DNA of 61,076 nucleotides from Acidobacteriota bacterium (GCA_022827025.1 JAJDTT010000182.1:1-61076), one strand, 5' to 3'. Counted from the first letter of the stretch, positions 34,653 to 44,081 are shown. The notes: generated by a model not told the origin, from the sequence alone. Numbers and translations: made by a program.

Positions 34653-35648
34653 ATGGCCACGCTCCGACCCTCCCCTGAGCGATCCCTGGCTGCATTGGAC
34701 GAGGTCCGGCGGTGGGCGCCGCCGACTCCCTTGACCCTGGAGGAGGACCTGTCCCGGCTTCTGGGGACCCAAGTCTACGTCAAGCATGAGTACGAGAGTC
34801 CGGTCCGGTCCTTCAAGATCCGCGGGGCCGTGAACCTGGTGGCCGACCTGGTATCCGATCCCGGAATCTCCAGGCTCTACACGGTCTCGACCGGGAACCA
34901 CGGCGCGGCCATGGCCTACGCCTGCCGGCAGTACGGGATGGCGCTGACCGTGGTGGCGCCGGTGGGGGCGGACGAGAGCAAGTTGGCGCTGATCCGGGAG
35001 TTCGGAGCCGACCTGGAACTGCTGGGACGGGACCTGGACGAGGGCAAGGAGATCTTGCTGGCGCGCGGTTTCGAACCGGGTCATCTCTTCATCGAGGACG
35101 GGAAGTCGGCCCGCATCGTCGAGGGGACCTCCACCATCGGCCTGGAGCTGGCCACCCAGCAGCCCGGCTTGGAGGCGGTCTTCGTGCCGGTGGGAAACGG
35201 AGCGCTGATCGGAGGCCTCGCCACCAGCCTGAAGGCAGCGAACCCGGCGGTTCAGATCATCGGGGTCCAGTCGGAGGAGGCGCCCTGCATGGCCCTGTCG
35301 TTCGCCAACGGAAAACCGACGGACACCGCCACGGCCGAAACCTTCGCCGGCGGCATGGCGGTCCGTGTCGCCATCCCCGAGGCCGTGGAACTGATGCTGG
35401 AGGTGGTGGACCGGATGGTGCTGGTCTCCGAGACCGAGTTGAAACGAGCCATGCGACTCTTCCAACGGGTCACGGGCACCCTGCCCGAGGGCGCCGGCGC
35501 GGCCGCCCTGGCCGCGGCGCTGAAGCTCCGGCGGCAGTCGAAATCGAAAGAGGGCGCGCCGTGGTCCTGGAACAGCGTCTGCCTCCTCGCCAGCGGCGCC
35601 AACGTCGACTCGAAGCTGGCCCGCGAGGTGGAGAGCCTTCCTCTCTGA
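34653..35648 (+). CDS. Threonine/serine dehydratase-like PLP enzyme
   Basis: 331 residues, a fold type II pyridoxal-phosphate enzyme. The PLP Lys is in SFKIRGA near residue 53. The substrate loop is STGNHGAAMAYAC near 80. The phosphate-binding glycine loop is VPVGNGALIGG near 180. There is no C-terminal ACT domain, so it resembles catabolic or racemase-type dehydratases rather than biosynthetic IlvA. GGAGG lies seven bases before the ATG at 34653. It is convergent with the anti-sigma gene. Confidence 0.87.
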   Translation: MATLRPSPERSLAALDEVRRWAPPTPLTLEEDLSRLLGTQVYVKHEYESPVRSFKIRGAVNLVADLVSDPGISRLYTVSTGNHGAAMAYACRQYGMALTVVAPVGADESKLALIREFGADLELLGRDLDEGKEILLARGFEPGHLFIEDGKSARIVEGTSTIGLELATQQPGLEAVFVPVGNGALIGGLATSLKAANPAVQIIGVQSEEAPCMALSFANGKPTDTATAETFAGGMAVRVAIPEAVELMLEVVDRMVLVSETELKRAMRLFQRVTGTLPEGAGAAALAAALKLRRQSKSKEGAPWSWNSVCLLASGANVDSKLAREVESLPL

Positions 35649-35665
35649 TCTCCCCGCTTACCGGA

Positions 35666-35983
35666 TCAGGATCTCCTGGACCACTTCGCCCGGCGGCGGC
35701 GGGGTGTCTTGGGCCACGGCAGGTTCACCTGCTCCCTCAGAAACGATTTGAGCCGATCCTGGAGTTCCGCCGGGACCTGAGCCTCTTGATCTCGCAGTTG
35801 TCGGGCCATTTCCGTGCAGGAAGTGTAGCTGCGGAGATAGTGCTGACAGGGCGGACAGGCGGACAGGTGTTCGTCCAGCTTGCGCCGGACCTCGGGGGCC
35901 ATGGTGCCGTCGGCGTAGTCCAGGAGCAGGTGGATGCACTCCTCGCAGGTGAACAGATCAGAGTGCCGATTTCTGAATTTCAT
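35666..35983 (-). CDS. Zinc-finger anti-sigma factor
   Basis: 105 residues. A zf-HC2 type domain is visible with CEECIHLLLDYADG near residue 13 and HLSACPPCQHYL near 40, giving the His/Cys zinc site of ZAS anti-sigma proteins. There is no obvious transmembrane segment; the basic C-terminus ends the protein, so it is probably cytoplasmic. The start overlaps the sigma factor stop by ATGA, so the pair is translationally coupled and this protein should restrain the upstream-encoded sigma factor. Confidence 0.88.
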   Translation of the reverse strand: MKFRNRHSDLFTCEECIHLLLDYADGTMAPEVRRKLDEHLSACPPCQHYLRSYTSCTEMARQLRDQEAQVPAELQDRLKSFLREQVNLPWPKTPRRRRAKWSRRS

Positions 35984-36576
35984 GTCCTCCCGCTATGGTA
36001 GCGAGCCAACTTCTCCCGCAAGAAGAGGCGGGCTCGATGAATCCTGGTCTTGGTGGTGGCCTCCTTGAGGCCCAACAGGGACGCGATCTGCCGAATCGGG
36101 TAGCCGTCGATATCCCGGAGCACCAGCGGCGCCCGATATTGGAAGGGCAGGGACTGAATGGCCTCGTAGAGTTGCGACGACAGCTCCCGGTTCAGGTACA
36201 CCTCCTCCGGGTCCCCGGACCAGCCGAAGATCGGGTAGGCCAACTCGCCGTCCTCCCGGAAACGGGGCATCCAGTCGTCCAGTTGGATCTCCGTGTAGCG
36301 CCGGTGCTTGCGCAACCACATGATGCTGTTGTTCACGGCGATCCTCTTCATCCAGGGCCAGATATCGCTCTGCTGCCGGAAAGTGTCGATCTTGCGGATG
36401 ACCCGGAGCAGCGTGTCCTGGAGGATCTCCTCGGCGTCGGACGGGTTCTTGGTGTAGTTGAGGATGACGCCGAAGAGAGGGCGGGAGAACTGATCCACGA
36501 AGCTGTCGATGACCTTCGTGTCCCGGCTTTTGAGACCCTCGATCAGGTCCCCTTGTTCCAGCGGTTTCGCCTTCAT
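35980..36576 (-). CDS. ECF-type RNA polymerase sigma factor
   Basis: 198 residues with the two ECF regions. Region 2 holds DAEEILQDTLLRVIRKI and WPWMKRIAVN. Region 4 has LPFQYRAPLVLRDIDGYPI, then IASLLGLKEATTKTRIHRAR, the helix-turn-helix for the -35 element. The insert between them is acidic (DDWMPRFREDGE). It is followed by an overlapping zinc-binding anti-sigma gene. It is divergent from the M16-like gene, 74 bp away, which may be one of its targets; that is inference. Confidence 0.93.
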   Translation of the reverse strand: MKAKPLEQGDLIEGLKSRDTKVIDSFVDQFSRPLFGVILNYTKNPSDAEEILQDTLLRVIRKIDTFRQQSDIWPWMKRIAVNNSIMWLRKHRRYTEIQLDDWMPRFREDGELAYPIFGWSGDPEEVYLNRELSSQLYEAIQSLPFQYRAPLVLRDIDGYPIRQIASLLGLKEATTKTRIHRARLFLREKLARYHSGRT

Positions 36577-36650
36577 GACAACTCTAGATTACCGGGTTCC
36601 CGGCCCGATTCCAAATTGAGTTCGGACCCCCCGATTGCTACGATTTCAAC

Positions 36651-39350
36651 ATGAGAGCGGCGGTTTTCGGACTCTCGTTTCTGGTCCTGAGCCTGCCCGT
36701 TTCCGGGGCCGAACGCCAGTCCGGGCGCCGGGATCCCGGCCGGCCCGAGTACGAGCGGACCCTGGCTCACCGGGAGGACCGCCAGAACCGGATTCGGGTT
36801 GTTTTCAGGAACGGTCTGACCCTGCTCATCGAAGAACATCCCGCGGCTCCCCTGGCGTCCGTGGTCACTCATCTGCGCGGGTCTGCCGGGACTCCGCGCG
36901 ACCGGAGCCGGGAGAGGCTGCTTTCCGAGCTCTTATTGGCCAACGAAGAGCTCAAGACCCTGAGTTTCGAGGCGGCCTTGCAACTGAGTCCTGAAGAGGG
37001 TCTCAGGGGACCGTCGTTCGTCTCCACGGCGCCCGCCGACCACCTGGAAAACGCGCTGAAGGCTCACGCCCATCTCCTGGATCCGCCGGCACCGTCGGAA
37101 CTCGAGTTGGAGCGGGCCATGGCGACGGTGGAGGAGCAGGACCGCATGCTCCAGCACTCTCCCCGGGAGTTTTCCCGGGCCAGGTTGCTGGAGAGCCTGC
37201 TGCCCGGCGCGGTGCCGGCGAACCCATCGGAGGAACTCCGCGAAGCGTTGGTCCGGCTGCACCAGGAACGCTACCACCCCTCCCGGCTGATCCTGTCGGT
37301 CTCCGGCGCGGTACTGCGGAGCCAGGTGCTGGAACACGTGGCCCGGATCTATGGGAGCCGTCCGGCGGGAAAGGAGCGGATCCGGCGGCGGGCGAAGAAG
37401 CCTGAAAAGGAGCCCTGGCGTCCCTCGGTGACGCGTCTGACCTACCGCCACCTGACCGGGAAGCTGCAGCAGGCTCACGTGTTGCTGGGCTACAGCATTC
37501 CGGGTCTCGCGCATCCCGATCACGAAGCCCTGCTGCTGCTGGCGTACCTCCTGGGCCAGGGGAAAAGCTCCTTGCTCCACCAGAGGCTGGTGCAGCCGGG
37601 AACGGCGATCCGGTCGCAGTCCCGGGTCGAGGCCGATTCCGGGACGGGCCTCTTCCGGATCTCCCTGGCGGCCTCCCCCGGCCGGATCGACCGGGTGGAA
37701 GTCGAGACCCTGGCCGTCGTGGAGGACATCAAACGGCAGGGAATCACCCGGGGCCTGCTCAACCGGGCCAAGGCTCTCTTCGTCAAGGACTTCTACCGGG
37801 ACCAGAACAGTCTCCTGCAGCGGGCGGTCCGGCAGGCCAGGATGGAGGCGGCCGGCCGCTTCTGGGAGGTATTGGAAACCGTCGACCGGGTCCAGTCCCT
37901 GACTCCGGCCCGGGTGCGGGAAGCCGCTTCCAAGTACTTGACGACCGACCGGTTGGCCGTCTTGGAGTACTACCCCGCGACGGCGGAGAAACGAACTTTC
38001 TCGGCGTCTTCGTTCCAGGAGATGCTGGACGTGCTGGTTCCGCCGGCGACCCTCAGGCAGCAGGATTCTCCGCTGAGATCGGCGCGGGGCGAAGACTTCG
38101 CCCCGGTTCGGTTCCAGCCCCGGTTCTCGCGGCCCCGGTTCAAGTCCACGTCGATCCTGAGAGGACCCTCGGTCTACTTCCAGGAAGAGCATACGGCGCC
38201 TCTGGTTCACCTGGGGCTGTTCTTTCCCGGAGGCCGGATCCAGGAATCGCCCGGAAACGCCGGGATCACGGAACTCATGGTCCGGAGCACACTCCGGCAG
38301 GCGGTGGAGGAAAAAGGGGAGCTTCGCTGGTACGACCTGGAACTCATGGGCGCCGACATCCAGGTGGTCAACGAACCGGACTTCTTCGGCCTCCGCGTCA
38401 CCGCGCTGTCCCGCCATCTTCCCGAGCTTCTGGAATTCCTGATCGAGTGGTACCGGGAGTCGGCGCTGGACAAGCAGTCCCTGATCCTGGAGCGTCAACA
38501 ACTGCTTGCCGAGATCCGGACCTGGCAGGATGGCGACCGTTCCCGGCCCCTGCGCAGGACCCGCTCGCTCCTCTACGGGTCTCATCCGTATGGCCTGGAC
38601 CGGCTGGGGTCGTGGGAGTCGGTCTCACGGCTGGACCTGCAGAACGTGGACGAGTGGCTACGGAGGCGGATGCAGGGCGTCCATCCCTGGATCTTCATCG
38701 TGGGAGATATCGAGGGGACCTCCTTCCTGGACGACTTCATCTCCCAACTGGCCAACAGCCGCTATCAGCGCCGCTGGGCGGTTCGCAAGGATGAGGAAGA
38801 GGATATGGAGGAGGAACCGGATCCGTCCGATCTCGGACCGGCTGTCGTGGAGCGGGAGGGCGTGGTCATGGTGGGCCTGCCCGGACCCGCCTACGGAAGC
38901 CGCGATTCCTATGTCGCCGACGTCTGGAAGCACCTTCTCCTGAGTCCGCAAATCCGGGACCTGGTCCCCTCGGGAAGTCCCACGCTGTCCGACCCGGACC
39001 TCCAACTGCAGTCGACATTGAGCCGGGGCGCCCTGTTCGCCTCGGTGTCATCCGTCGAGGGTCAGGAGAAGGAGGCTCGACGCGAGCTGTTGACGGTGCT
39101 CTCCAGCCTCGCCAGGGTCCAGTTCTCCAGGAACGACATCCTGAGCGCCATCGTGGGCGCCATCACTCACCATCACGCTCTCCGCCAGGATCGGCAGAAC
39201 CTGCTCCTTGAACTGGCCATGAGAGCCTTTTCCAAGACCGACTCCCGGCCGGCGCGGGAGTACGTTTCGGTGATCCGAAACGTGACACCCAGCCACATCC
39301 GATCCTTTGCCAACCGGTACTTTCCCGGAACGGTGCAGGGAGGCAGCTGA
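36651..39350 (+). CDS. M16 (insulinase/pitrilysin)-like protein lacking the zinc motif
   Basis: 899 residues. A signal peptide (FGLSFLVLSLPVSGA) is followed by two M16-type halves, roughly 45-440 and 480-890. The fold signatures are present (GLTLLIEEHPAAPLASVV, then YHPSRLILSVSGA; LVHLGLFFPGGRIQES in the second half). The catalytic HxxEH is missing: where it should be, the protein reads GSAGTPRDRSRERLLSELLL. The second half also has no HxxEH. It is thus probably a non-catalytic M16 partner or a scaffold, as in mixed M16 pairs, but no active partner is adjacent. It is first in a same-strand run with sugar-phosphate and epimerase genes. Confidence 0.85.
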   Translation: MRAAVFGLSFLVLSLPVSGAERQSGRRDPGRPEYERTLAHREDRQNRIRVVFRNGLTLLIEEHPAAPLASVVTHLRGSAGTPRDRSRERLLSELLLANEELKTLSFEAALQLSPEEGLRGPSFVSTAPADHLENALKAHAHLLDPPAPSELELERAMATVEEQDRMLQHSPREFSRARLLESLLPGAVPANPSEELREALVRLHQERYHPSRLILSVSGAVLRSQVLEHVARIYGSRPAGKERIRRRAKKPEKEPWRPSVTRLTYRHLTGKLQQAHVLLGYSIPGLAHPDHEALLLLAYLLGQGKSSLLHQRLVQPGTAIRSQSRVEADSGTGLFRISLAASPGRIDRVEVETLAVVEDIKRQGITRGLLNRAKALFVKDFYRDQNSLLQRAVRQARMEAAGRFWEVLETVDRVQSLTPARVREAASKYLTTDRLAVLEYYPATAEKRTFSASSFQEMLDVLVPPATLRQQDSPLRSARGEDFAPVRFQPRFSRPRFKSTSILRGPSVYFQEEHTAPLVHLGLFFPGGRIQESPGNAGITELMVRSTLRQAVEEKGELRWYDLELMGADIQVVNEPDFFGLRVTALSRHLPELLEFLIEWYRESALDKQSLILERQQLLAEIRTWQDGDRSRPLRRTRSLLYGSHPYGLDRLGSWESVSRLDLQNVDEWLRRRMQGVHPWIFIVGDIEGTSFLDDFISQLANSRYQRRWAVRKDEEEDMEEEPDPSDLGPAVVEREGVVMVGLPGPAYGSRDSYVADVWKHLLLSPQIRDLVPSGSPTLSDPDLQLQSTLSRGALFASVSSVEGQEKEARRELLTVLSSLARVQFSRNDILSAIVGAITHHHALRQDRQNLLLELAMRAFSKTDSRPAREYVSVIRNVTPSHIRSFANRYFPGTVQGGS

Positions 39351-39386
39351 GAATACGGTGCCTCTTTCCCAGGGAGACCGGCCGAA

Positions 39387-40466
39387 ATGAACCCGATCCT
39401 GGATGACCCGCGCGAGATCCGGAGCCGCGACTCCCAGGACATGCTCGGCTACCTGGGCCGATTCGACCGTCAACTGGAGCAGGCGCTGAAGATCGGAGGC
39501 CAGGTCGATCTACCGGCGCGTCCCGCCGGCGTTCGATCGGTGACGGTCAGCGGGATGGGCGGGTCGGCGGCATCCGGGGACTTTCTGCAGGCCTGTCTGG
39601 GCCGGGAACTGAAGGTTCCGTTGTGGGTGAACCGGAACTACGGCGCTCCGGGATTTACCGGTCCCCGGACGCTTTCACTGCTCTGCAGCTACTCGGGCAA
39701 TACGGAGGAGACGGTGTCGGCCTTCCGGGCCGCCCATGCCGCGGGAGCCCTCATCGTCTGTATCTCGTCGGGCGGCGCCCTGGGCCGCCTGGCCCGGGAG
39801 CATGGACACCCGTGGGCCCGGATTCCCGGCGGCCAGCCTCCCCGATCGGCCCTGGGCTTTCTCTCGTTTCCCTGCCTGGCGATCCTGAGCCGCCTGTCCC
39901 TGATTCCCAGCCGCGGCCGGGAACTGGCGCAATGCCTGGATTGGGTCCGGGACCGGATCCGGGCGTACGGGCCCCATCAGCCGTCCTCCGGCAACCCGGC
40001 CAAGCAGGCCGCTCAAGCCCTCCGCGGGAGAATCCCCTTCGTATATGGCAGCCAGGACCGCCTGGAACTGGTGGCCCGCCGCTGGTGCGGTCAGTTCGCG
40101 GAAAATGGGAAGCAGCTCGCCTGCTGGAAGGCCTTTCCCGAAATGAATCACAACGAGGTCGTGGGATGGAGGCACCCCGCAGACCTGTTGGAGCGTATAC
40201 TTCCTGTTTTCCTCAGGGACACGGAGGACCATCCCCGGATCCGGCTCCGCTTGGATTGGACCCGGAAGTTCCTCTCCCGGCGTTCCGGGACCACCCTGGA
40301 GTACCGGACCGAGGGCGGCAGTTGGCTGGACCGATTGCTGATGCTGATCCTGTTGGGCGACTACGCCAGCGTCTACCTGGGACTCCTCAACGGGGAGGAC
40401 CCCAGTCCGGTGGCGGCCATCGACGAGCTCAAGACCGAGCTGTCGGGAACCCCGGAAACGGGTTGA
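39387..40466 (+). CDS. Bifunctional phosphoglucose/phosphomannose isomerase
   Basis: 359 residues. SIS-domain signatures of the PGI/PMI family are visible: VSGMGGSAASGD near residue 54, CSYSGNTEET near 95, and the C-terminal PEMNHNEVVGW near 255 with the family's conserved His. The enzyme interconverts glucose-6-P, mannose-6-P and fructose-6-P. It is followed after 17 bp by a phosphomannomutase/phosphoglucomutase, a natural pair for making mannose-1-P or glucose-1-P for glycan synthesis. Confidence 0.9.
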   Translation: MNPILDDPREIRSRDSQDMLGYLGRFDRQLEQALKIGGQVDLPARPAGVRSVTVSGMGGSAASGDFLQACLGRELKVPLWVNRNYGAPGFTGPRTLSLLCSYSGNTEETVSAFRAAHAAGALIVCISSGGALGRLAREHGHPWARIPGGQPPRSALGFLSFPCLAILSRLSLIPSRGRELAQCLDWVRDRIRAYGPHQPSSGNPAKQAAQALRGRIPFVYGSQDRLELVARRWCGQFAENGKQLACWKAFPEMNHNEVVGWRHPADLLERILPVFLRDTEDHPRIRLRLDWTRKFLSRRSGTTLEYRTEGGSWLDRLLMLILLGDYASVYLGLLNGEDPSPVAAIDELKTELSGTPETG

Positions 40467-40483
40467 CGGATACTGGAGACTCG

Positions 40484-41848
40484 ATGAACCCAGAGCTGTT
40501 TCGAGAATACGACATACGGGGAATCGCGGACACCGATCTGGCGGACGAGTCGGTGGAAACGCTGGGCCGCGGCCTGGGCACCTACTTCGTCCGGCGCGGC
40601 GCCGCTCGAGTCACGTTGGGAAGAGACGTCCGCCTGAGCTCCGCACGGCTTCGGGACGCCCTGGCCCGGGGTCTGACACGAACCGGCCTGACCGTCATCG
40701 ACATCGGGGTCTGTCCCACTCCCCTGCTCTACTACTCCCTGCACCGCCTGAAGCCGGAGGCGGGCGTGATGATCACGGGGAGTCACAATCCTCCCGAGTA
40801 CAACGGCTTCAAGGTCGCCCTGGGAACCGGCACCATCTACGGCGCCGAGATCCAGAAGGTCCGGAAGATCATCGAAGCGGCCGACTTCGCCTGTGGCGAA
40901 GGCAAATTGGAATCGGCGTCCCTGATGGAGGATTACCGCCGGCACATCGGGGAGCGGGTCCCGCCCTTGGGGAAGAGATTGAAGGTGGTCGTCGACTCGG
41001 GCAACGGGACCGCCGGCCTGGTGGCGCCCGCCGTCTATTCCGACCTGGGGTGCGAGGTCCAGGAACTCTACTCGGAACCGGACGGCCGATTCCCCAACCA
41101 CCATCCCGACCCCACCCTCGTGGAGAACCTTCAGGACCTGATGCAGGCCGTCCACTCGGGTGAGGCGGACCTGGGGATCTCCTTCGACGGCGATACGGAC
41201 CGGATCGGAGTCGTGGACGACGGGGGCGGGATTCTCTGGGGCGACCAGTTGATGATGATCTACGCCCGGGAGATCCTGGAGCGGCGGCCCGGCACCACGT
41301 TCGTGGCCGAGGTGAAGTGCTCCAAGAGCCTGTACCAGGACATCGAGGCCCGCGGCGGACGGGCCGTCATGTGGAAGGCCGGACACTCCCTGATCAAGGC
41401 CAAGATGAAGGAGGAAGGGGCCGTTCTGGGCGGTGAGATGAGCGGACACATGTTCTTCGCCGACCGTTACTTCGGCTACGACGACGCCATCTACGCGGGA
41501 GCCAGGCTCCTGGAGATCCTCGCCAACAGCGGGCGCCGGCTTTCGCAACTGCTGGAGGACGTCCCACCGACTTTCAGCACGCCCGAGATCCGGATGGACT
41601 GTCCCGAAGACGTCAAGTTCCGAATCGTCGGCCTGGCCCAGTCCTACTTCTCCGACAACTACGAGACGGTGGACGTGGACGGCGTGCGAATCGTCTTTCC
41701 GGACGGTTGGGGCCTGGTGCGCGCCTCCAATACCCAGCCCGTTCTGGTGCTTCGTTTCGAGGCGGACTCGCCCGAGAGGCTGGAGGAGATCCAGAGCCTG
41801 GTCCGGGGAAAGCTGGAGGAACTCAGCGGTGGGATCCACGCGAGCTGA
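40484..41848 (+). CDS. Phosphomannomutase/phosphoglucomutase
   Basis: 454 residues, usual length for the alpha-D-phosphohexomutase family. The phosphoserine loop is TGSHNPPEYNGFK near residue 97. The Mg-binding loop is DGDTDRIG near 235. The sugar-binding GGEMSGH is near 318. The C-terminal phosphate loop is RASNTQPVLVLRFE near 415. It converts hexose-6-phosphates to 1-phosphates. The frame runs open far upstream over the PGI/PMI gene; the ATG at 40484, with GGAG upstream, begins the family N-terminus (FREYDIRGIA). Confidence 0.94.
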   Translation: MNPELFREYDIRGIADTDLADESVETLGRGLGTYFVRRGAARVTLGRDVRLSSARLRDALARGLTRTGLTVIDIGVCPTPLLYYSLHRLKPEAGVMITGSHNPPEYNGFKVALGTGTIYGAEIQKVRKIIEAADFACGEGKLESASLMEDYRRHIGERVPPLGKRLKVVVDSGNGTAGLVAPAVYSDLGCEVQELYSEPDGRFPNHHPDPTLVENLQDLMQAVHSGEADLGISFDGDTDRIGVVDDGGGILWGDQLMMIYAREILERRPGTTFVAEVKCSKSLYQDIEARGGRAVMWKAGHSLIKAKMKEEGAVLGGEMSGHMFFADRYFGYDDAIYAGARLLEILANSGRRLSQLLEDVPPTFSTPEIRMDCPEDVKFRIVGLAQSYFSDNYETVDVDGVRIVFPDGWGLVRASNTQPVLVLRFEADSPERLEEIQSLVRGKLEELSGGIHAS

Positions 41849-41864
41849 GTCGGCGGGCGCCGCC

Positions 41865-42725
41865 ATGATCGCCGCCTCCAAGTACCAATCCTACGGCAAC
41901 GACTACCTGGTGATCCGGGAAAGCGATCTGACCCGCCGGAGCGCGGACGCCTTGACCCGGGCCATCTGCCGGCGCCACTTCGGGATCGGCGGCGACGGGT
42001 GCGTCTTCGTCGAGCCGGCGAACGACGACCGCTTCCGGATCCGGATCTTCAACCCGGACGGCAGCGAGGCGGCCATGTCGGGAAACGGATGCCGGTGCGC
42101 CGGCGCCTACGTCCACCACCGGGGTTTGTCCCGGAAGGCGGAGCTGGTTCTCGAAACCCTTTCCGGGCAAAAGATCCATCACCTGCTGGACCGCGGCGAG
42201 TCTTCCTGGCGCTACCGTTCCTCGCTGGGACGGCCTTCCTTCGCTCCGGAAGAGATACCGATGCGGCTGGAAGAGGAATTGTCCCAGGTCGTCGACCACT
42301 CGCTGCGGGTGGAGAACGCAACCGTGACCGTAACGGCCCTGTCGGTGGGCAATCCCCAGTGCGTAGTCTTCGCCTCCACTCTGCCGGTGGACGCCGAATT
42401 CCGGCGCCTGGGGTCGGCACTCGAGGTGCATCCCGCCTTTCCCGAGCGGACCAACGTGAGCTTCGTCCGGGTCACGGGTCCCCGGCGTCTCCAGGCGCGG
42501 ATCTGGGAGAGGGGCGTCGGACCGACCCATTCCTCCGGCACGGGTTGCAGCGGAGCCGCCGTGGCCGCCATCCACACCGGAAGGGTCGGATCTCCCGCAC
42601 GGGTTGGAACCGGGACCGGGCAGCAGCAGGTAGAGTGGCGGCCGGGAGGAGAAGTTCACTTGACGGGACGGGTCGAATTCGTCGGAGAAGTCCGCTACCA
42701 CTGGAGGGAACATGACGGGGAATGA
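41865..42725 (+). CDS. DapF-like epimerase with both catalytic cysteines replaced by serine
   Basis: 286 residues, the length and fold pattern of diaminopimelate epimerase, with RIFNPDGSEAAMSGNGCRC in the first domain and ERGVGPTHSSGTGCSGAA in the second. In DapF the corresponding sites read CGNG and CGTG/CGSG, with the two cysteines as acid/base catalysts. Here both are Ser; the codons are TCG at 42078-42080 and TCC at 42535-42537. Cysteines occur a few residues later at both sites, so a shifted catalytic arrangement is conceivable. The protein may act on another substrate or be a dehydratase or isomerase. It lies between a phosphohexomutase and an M20 peptidase, overlapping the latter by 14 bases. 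Confidence 0.85.
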   Translation: MIAASKYQSYGNDYLVIRESDLTRRSADALTRAICRRHFGIGGDGCVFVEPANDDRFRIRIFNPDGSEAAMSGNGCRCAGAYVHHRGLSRKAELVLETLSGQKIHHLLDRGESSWRYRSSLGRPSFAPEEIPMRLEEELSQVVDHSLRVENATVTVTALSVGNPQCVVFASTLPVDAEFRRLGSALEVHPAFPERTNVSFVRVTGPRRLQARIWERGVGPTHSSGTGCSGAAVAAIHTGRVGSPARVGTGTGQQQVEWRPGGEVHLTGRVEFVGEVRYHWREHDGE

Positions 42726-43848
42726 ACTGCTGAGGGCCTTCGAAGAGGAGCGGGACTCCACGGTGGACTTGCTCCGGGAGTTGGTGGAGCTGGAGAGCCC
42801 CTCCACCGACAAGGCGCTGGTGGACCAGGTGGCGTCCTTTATCGCCGAACATGTGCGGGGCTGCGCTCTGGAGCCGCGGATCGTTCCCAGAGAGGACGTG
42901 GGCGATATCGTCTGGACCGAATGGGGAGAGGGAGGCGAAGGCCGGATCCTGGTGCTCTGCCACCTGGACACGGTCTGGCCTCAGGGGAGCCTGGAGCGGA
43001 TGCCCTTCCGGATCGAGGAAGGACGAATTCATGGGCCGGGGATCTTCGACATGAAGGCCGGAGTGACGGCCACCCTGAAGATCCAGGAATTCATTTCACG
43101 AGGATGGATCCGGCCCCGCCGCAAGGTGAGGTTCCTCTACACCACCGACGAAGAGACGGGCAGCGACGCCAGCGTGGAACTGATCGAGGAGTTCAGCCGC
43201 GAGAGCGACCTGGTGCTGGTGACCGAGCCCCCCCTGCCCGGAGGCGTCCTGAAGACGTTCCGAAAGGGGGCCGGCATGGCGGCGATGAATATCCATGGCC
43301 GCTCCGCCCACGCGGGAGTGGAGCCGGAGCGGGGCGTGAGCGCCGTCCGGGAGTTGGCCCACCAGATCGGGGCGATTCACCGACTCGCCTCCAGCCGGCT
43401 GGAAACCTCGGTCCACGTGACCATGGCGGAGGGCGGCACCCGGGACAACGTGATTCCCGAGTTCGCCAAGGCCACCATCGACTTCCGGTTCCGGACCGTG
43501 GAGGAGGGCCACCGGGTGGAGGATGCGCTGCACGCCCTGAAACCGAGGCATCCGGAGATCCGGCTGGAGGTCACGGGAGGGATCAACCGGCCTCCCATGA
43601 TCAAGGGCGACGGCGGACAGCAACTCTTCGACCGCGCGCGCGAGATCGGGTCCGAATTGGGTCTCGACCTGGAAGAGGGAGAGACCGGCGGCGGCAGCGA
43701 CGGGAGCTTCAGTGCGGCGCTGGGCGTCCCCACCCTGGACGGCCTGGGAGTGAACGGGGACGGGGCCCACGCCCTGCACGAGCACATCGAGTTGGACGCC
43801 CTGCCCGCCCGCGTGGCGTTGCTGGCTCGTCTCGTCGAGAAGTTGTAG
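42712..43848 (+). CDS. M20-family metallopeptidase (glutamate carboxypeptidase-like)
   Basis: 378 residues. The metal-binding residues are visible: HLDTVWP near residue 82, FDMKAG near 112 for the bridging Asp, and DEETGSD near 147 with the catalytic Glu. A dimerisation domain begins at NIHGRSAHAGVEPERG. The distal His is probably in ALHEHIELDAL. The family cleaves C-terminal Glu, N-acyl groups or dipeptides. The start overlaps the DapF-like gene by 14 bases, so the two products likely act in one pathway, for example on N-acylated or D-/meso amino acids from cell-wall turnover (inference). Confidence 0.9.
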   Translation: MTGNELLRAFEEERDSTVDLLRELVELESPSTDKALVDQVASFIAEHVRGCALEPRIVPREDVGDIVWTEWGEGGEGRILVLCHLDTVWPQGSLERMPFRIEEGRIHGPGIFDMKAGVTATLKIQEFISRGWIRPRRKVRFLYTTDEETGSDASVELIEEFSRESDLVLVTEPPLPGGVLKTFRKGAGMAAMNIHGRSAHAGVEPERGVSAVRELAHQIGAIHRLASSRLETSVHVTMAEGGTRDNVIPEFAKATIDFRFRTVEEGHRVEDALHALKPRHPEIRLEVTGGINRPPMIKGDGGQQLFDRAREIGSELGLDLEEGETGGGSDGSFSAALGVPTLDGLGVNGDGAHALHEHIELDALPARVALLARLVEKL

Positions 43849-44081
43849 CGGCAAAGCTACGGAGGCGCAGTCTGTGAGGCAAGCGTATCATTGCTATCCA
43901 GAGAGACGCAGGGTCGTTAATTTGCCTCGACGACGTTGTCGCGGGTCGGCAAACAAGGGTTCACTGTTGTACGGCTCTGGGGACATGATGGGCGTTTCGG
44001 CCTCGACGATCGCCGCAAAAAGTCCGCGGACGAGTCAGGTAACACGATGGCAAGATTCATCGACCGCGCTGGTTCGCCAGA
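43849..44081. other. Non-coding gap
   Basis: These 233 bases separate the M20 gene from the small toxin-antitoxin-like genes. I see no convincing gene, tRNA or repeat. The base composition is less GC-rich than the neighbours, as in the following ~900 bases, which fits acquired sequence. Confidence 0.5.

Noticed and set aside
41829-41864. Earlier GTG start for the DapF-like gene
   Set aside because: It would overlap the mutase gene and add residues not typical of the family; the ATG at 41865 gives the family N-terminus.
43849-44081. Possible tRNA or small RNA in the gap after the M20 gene
   Set aside because: No cloverleaf, T-loop motif or terminator could be found by eye.
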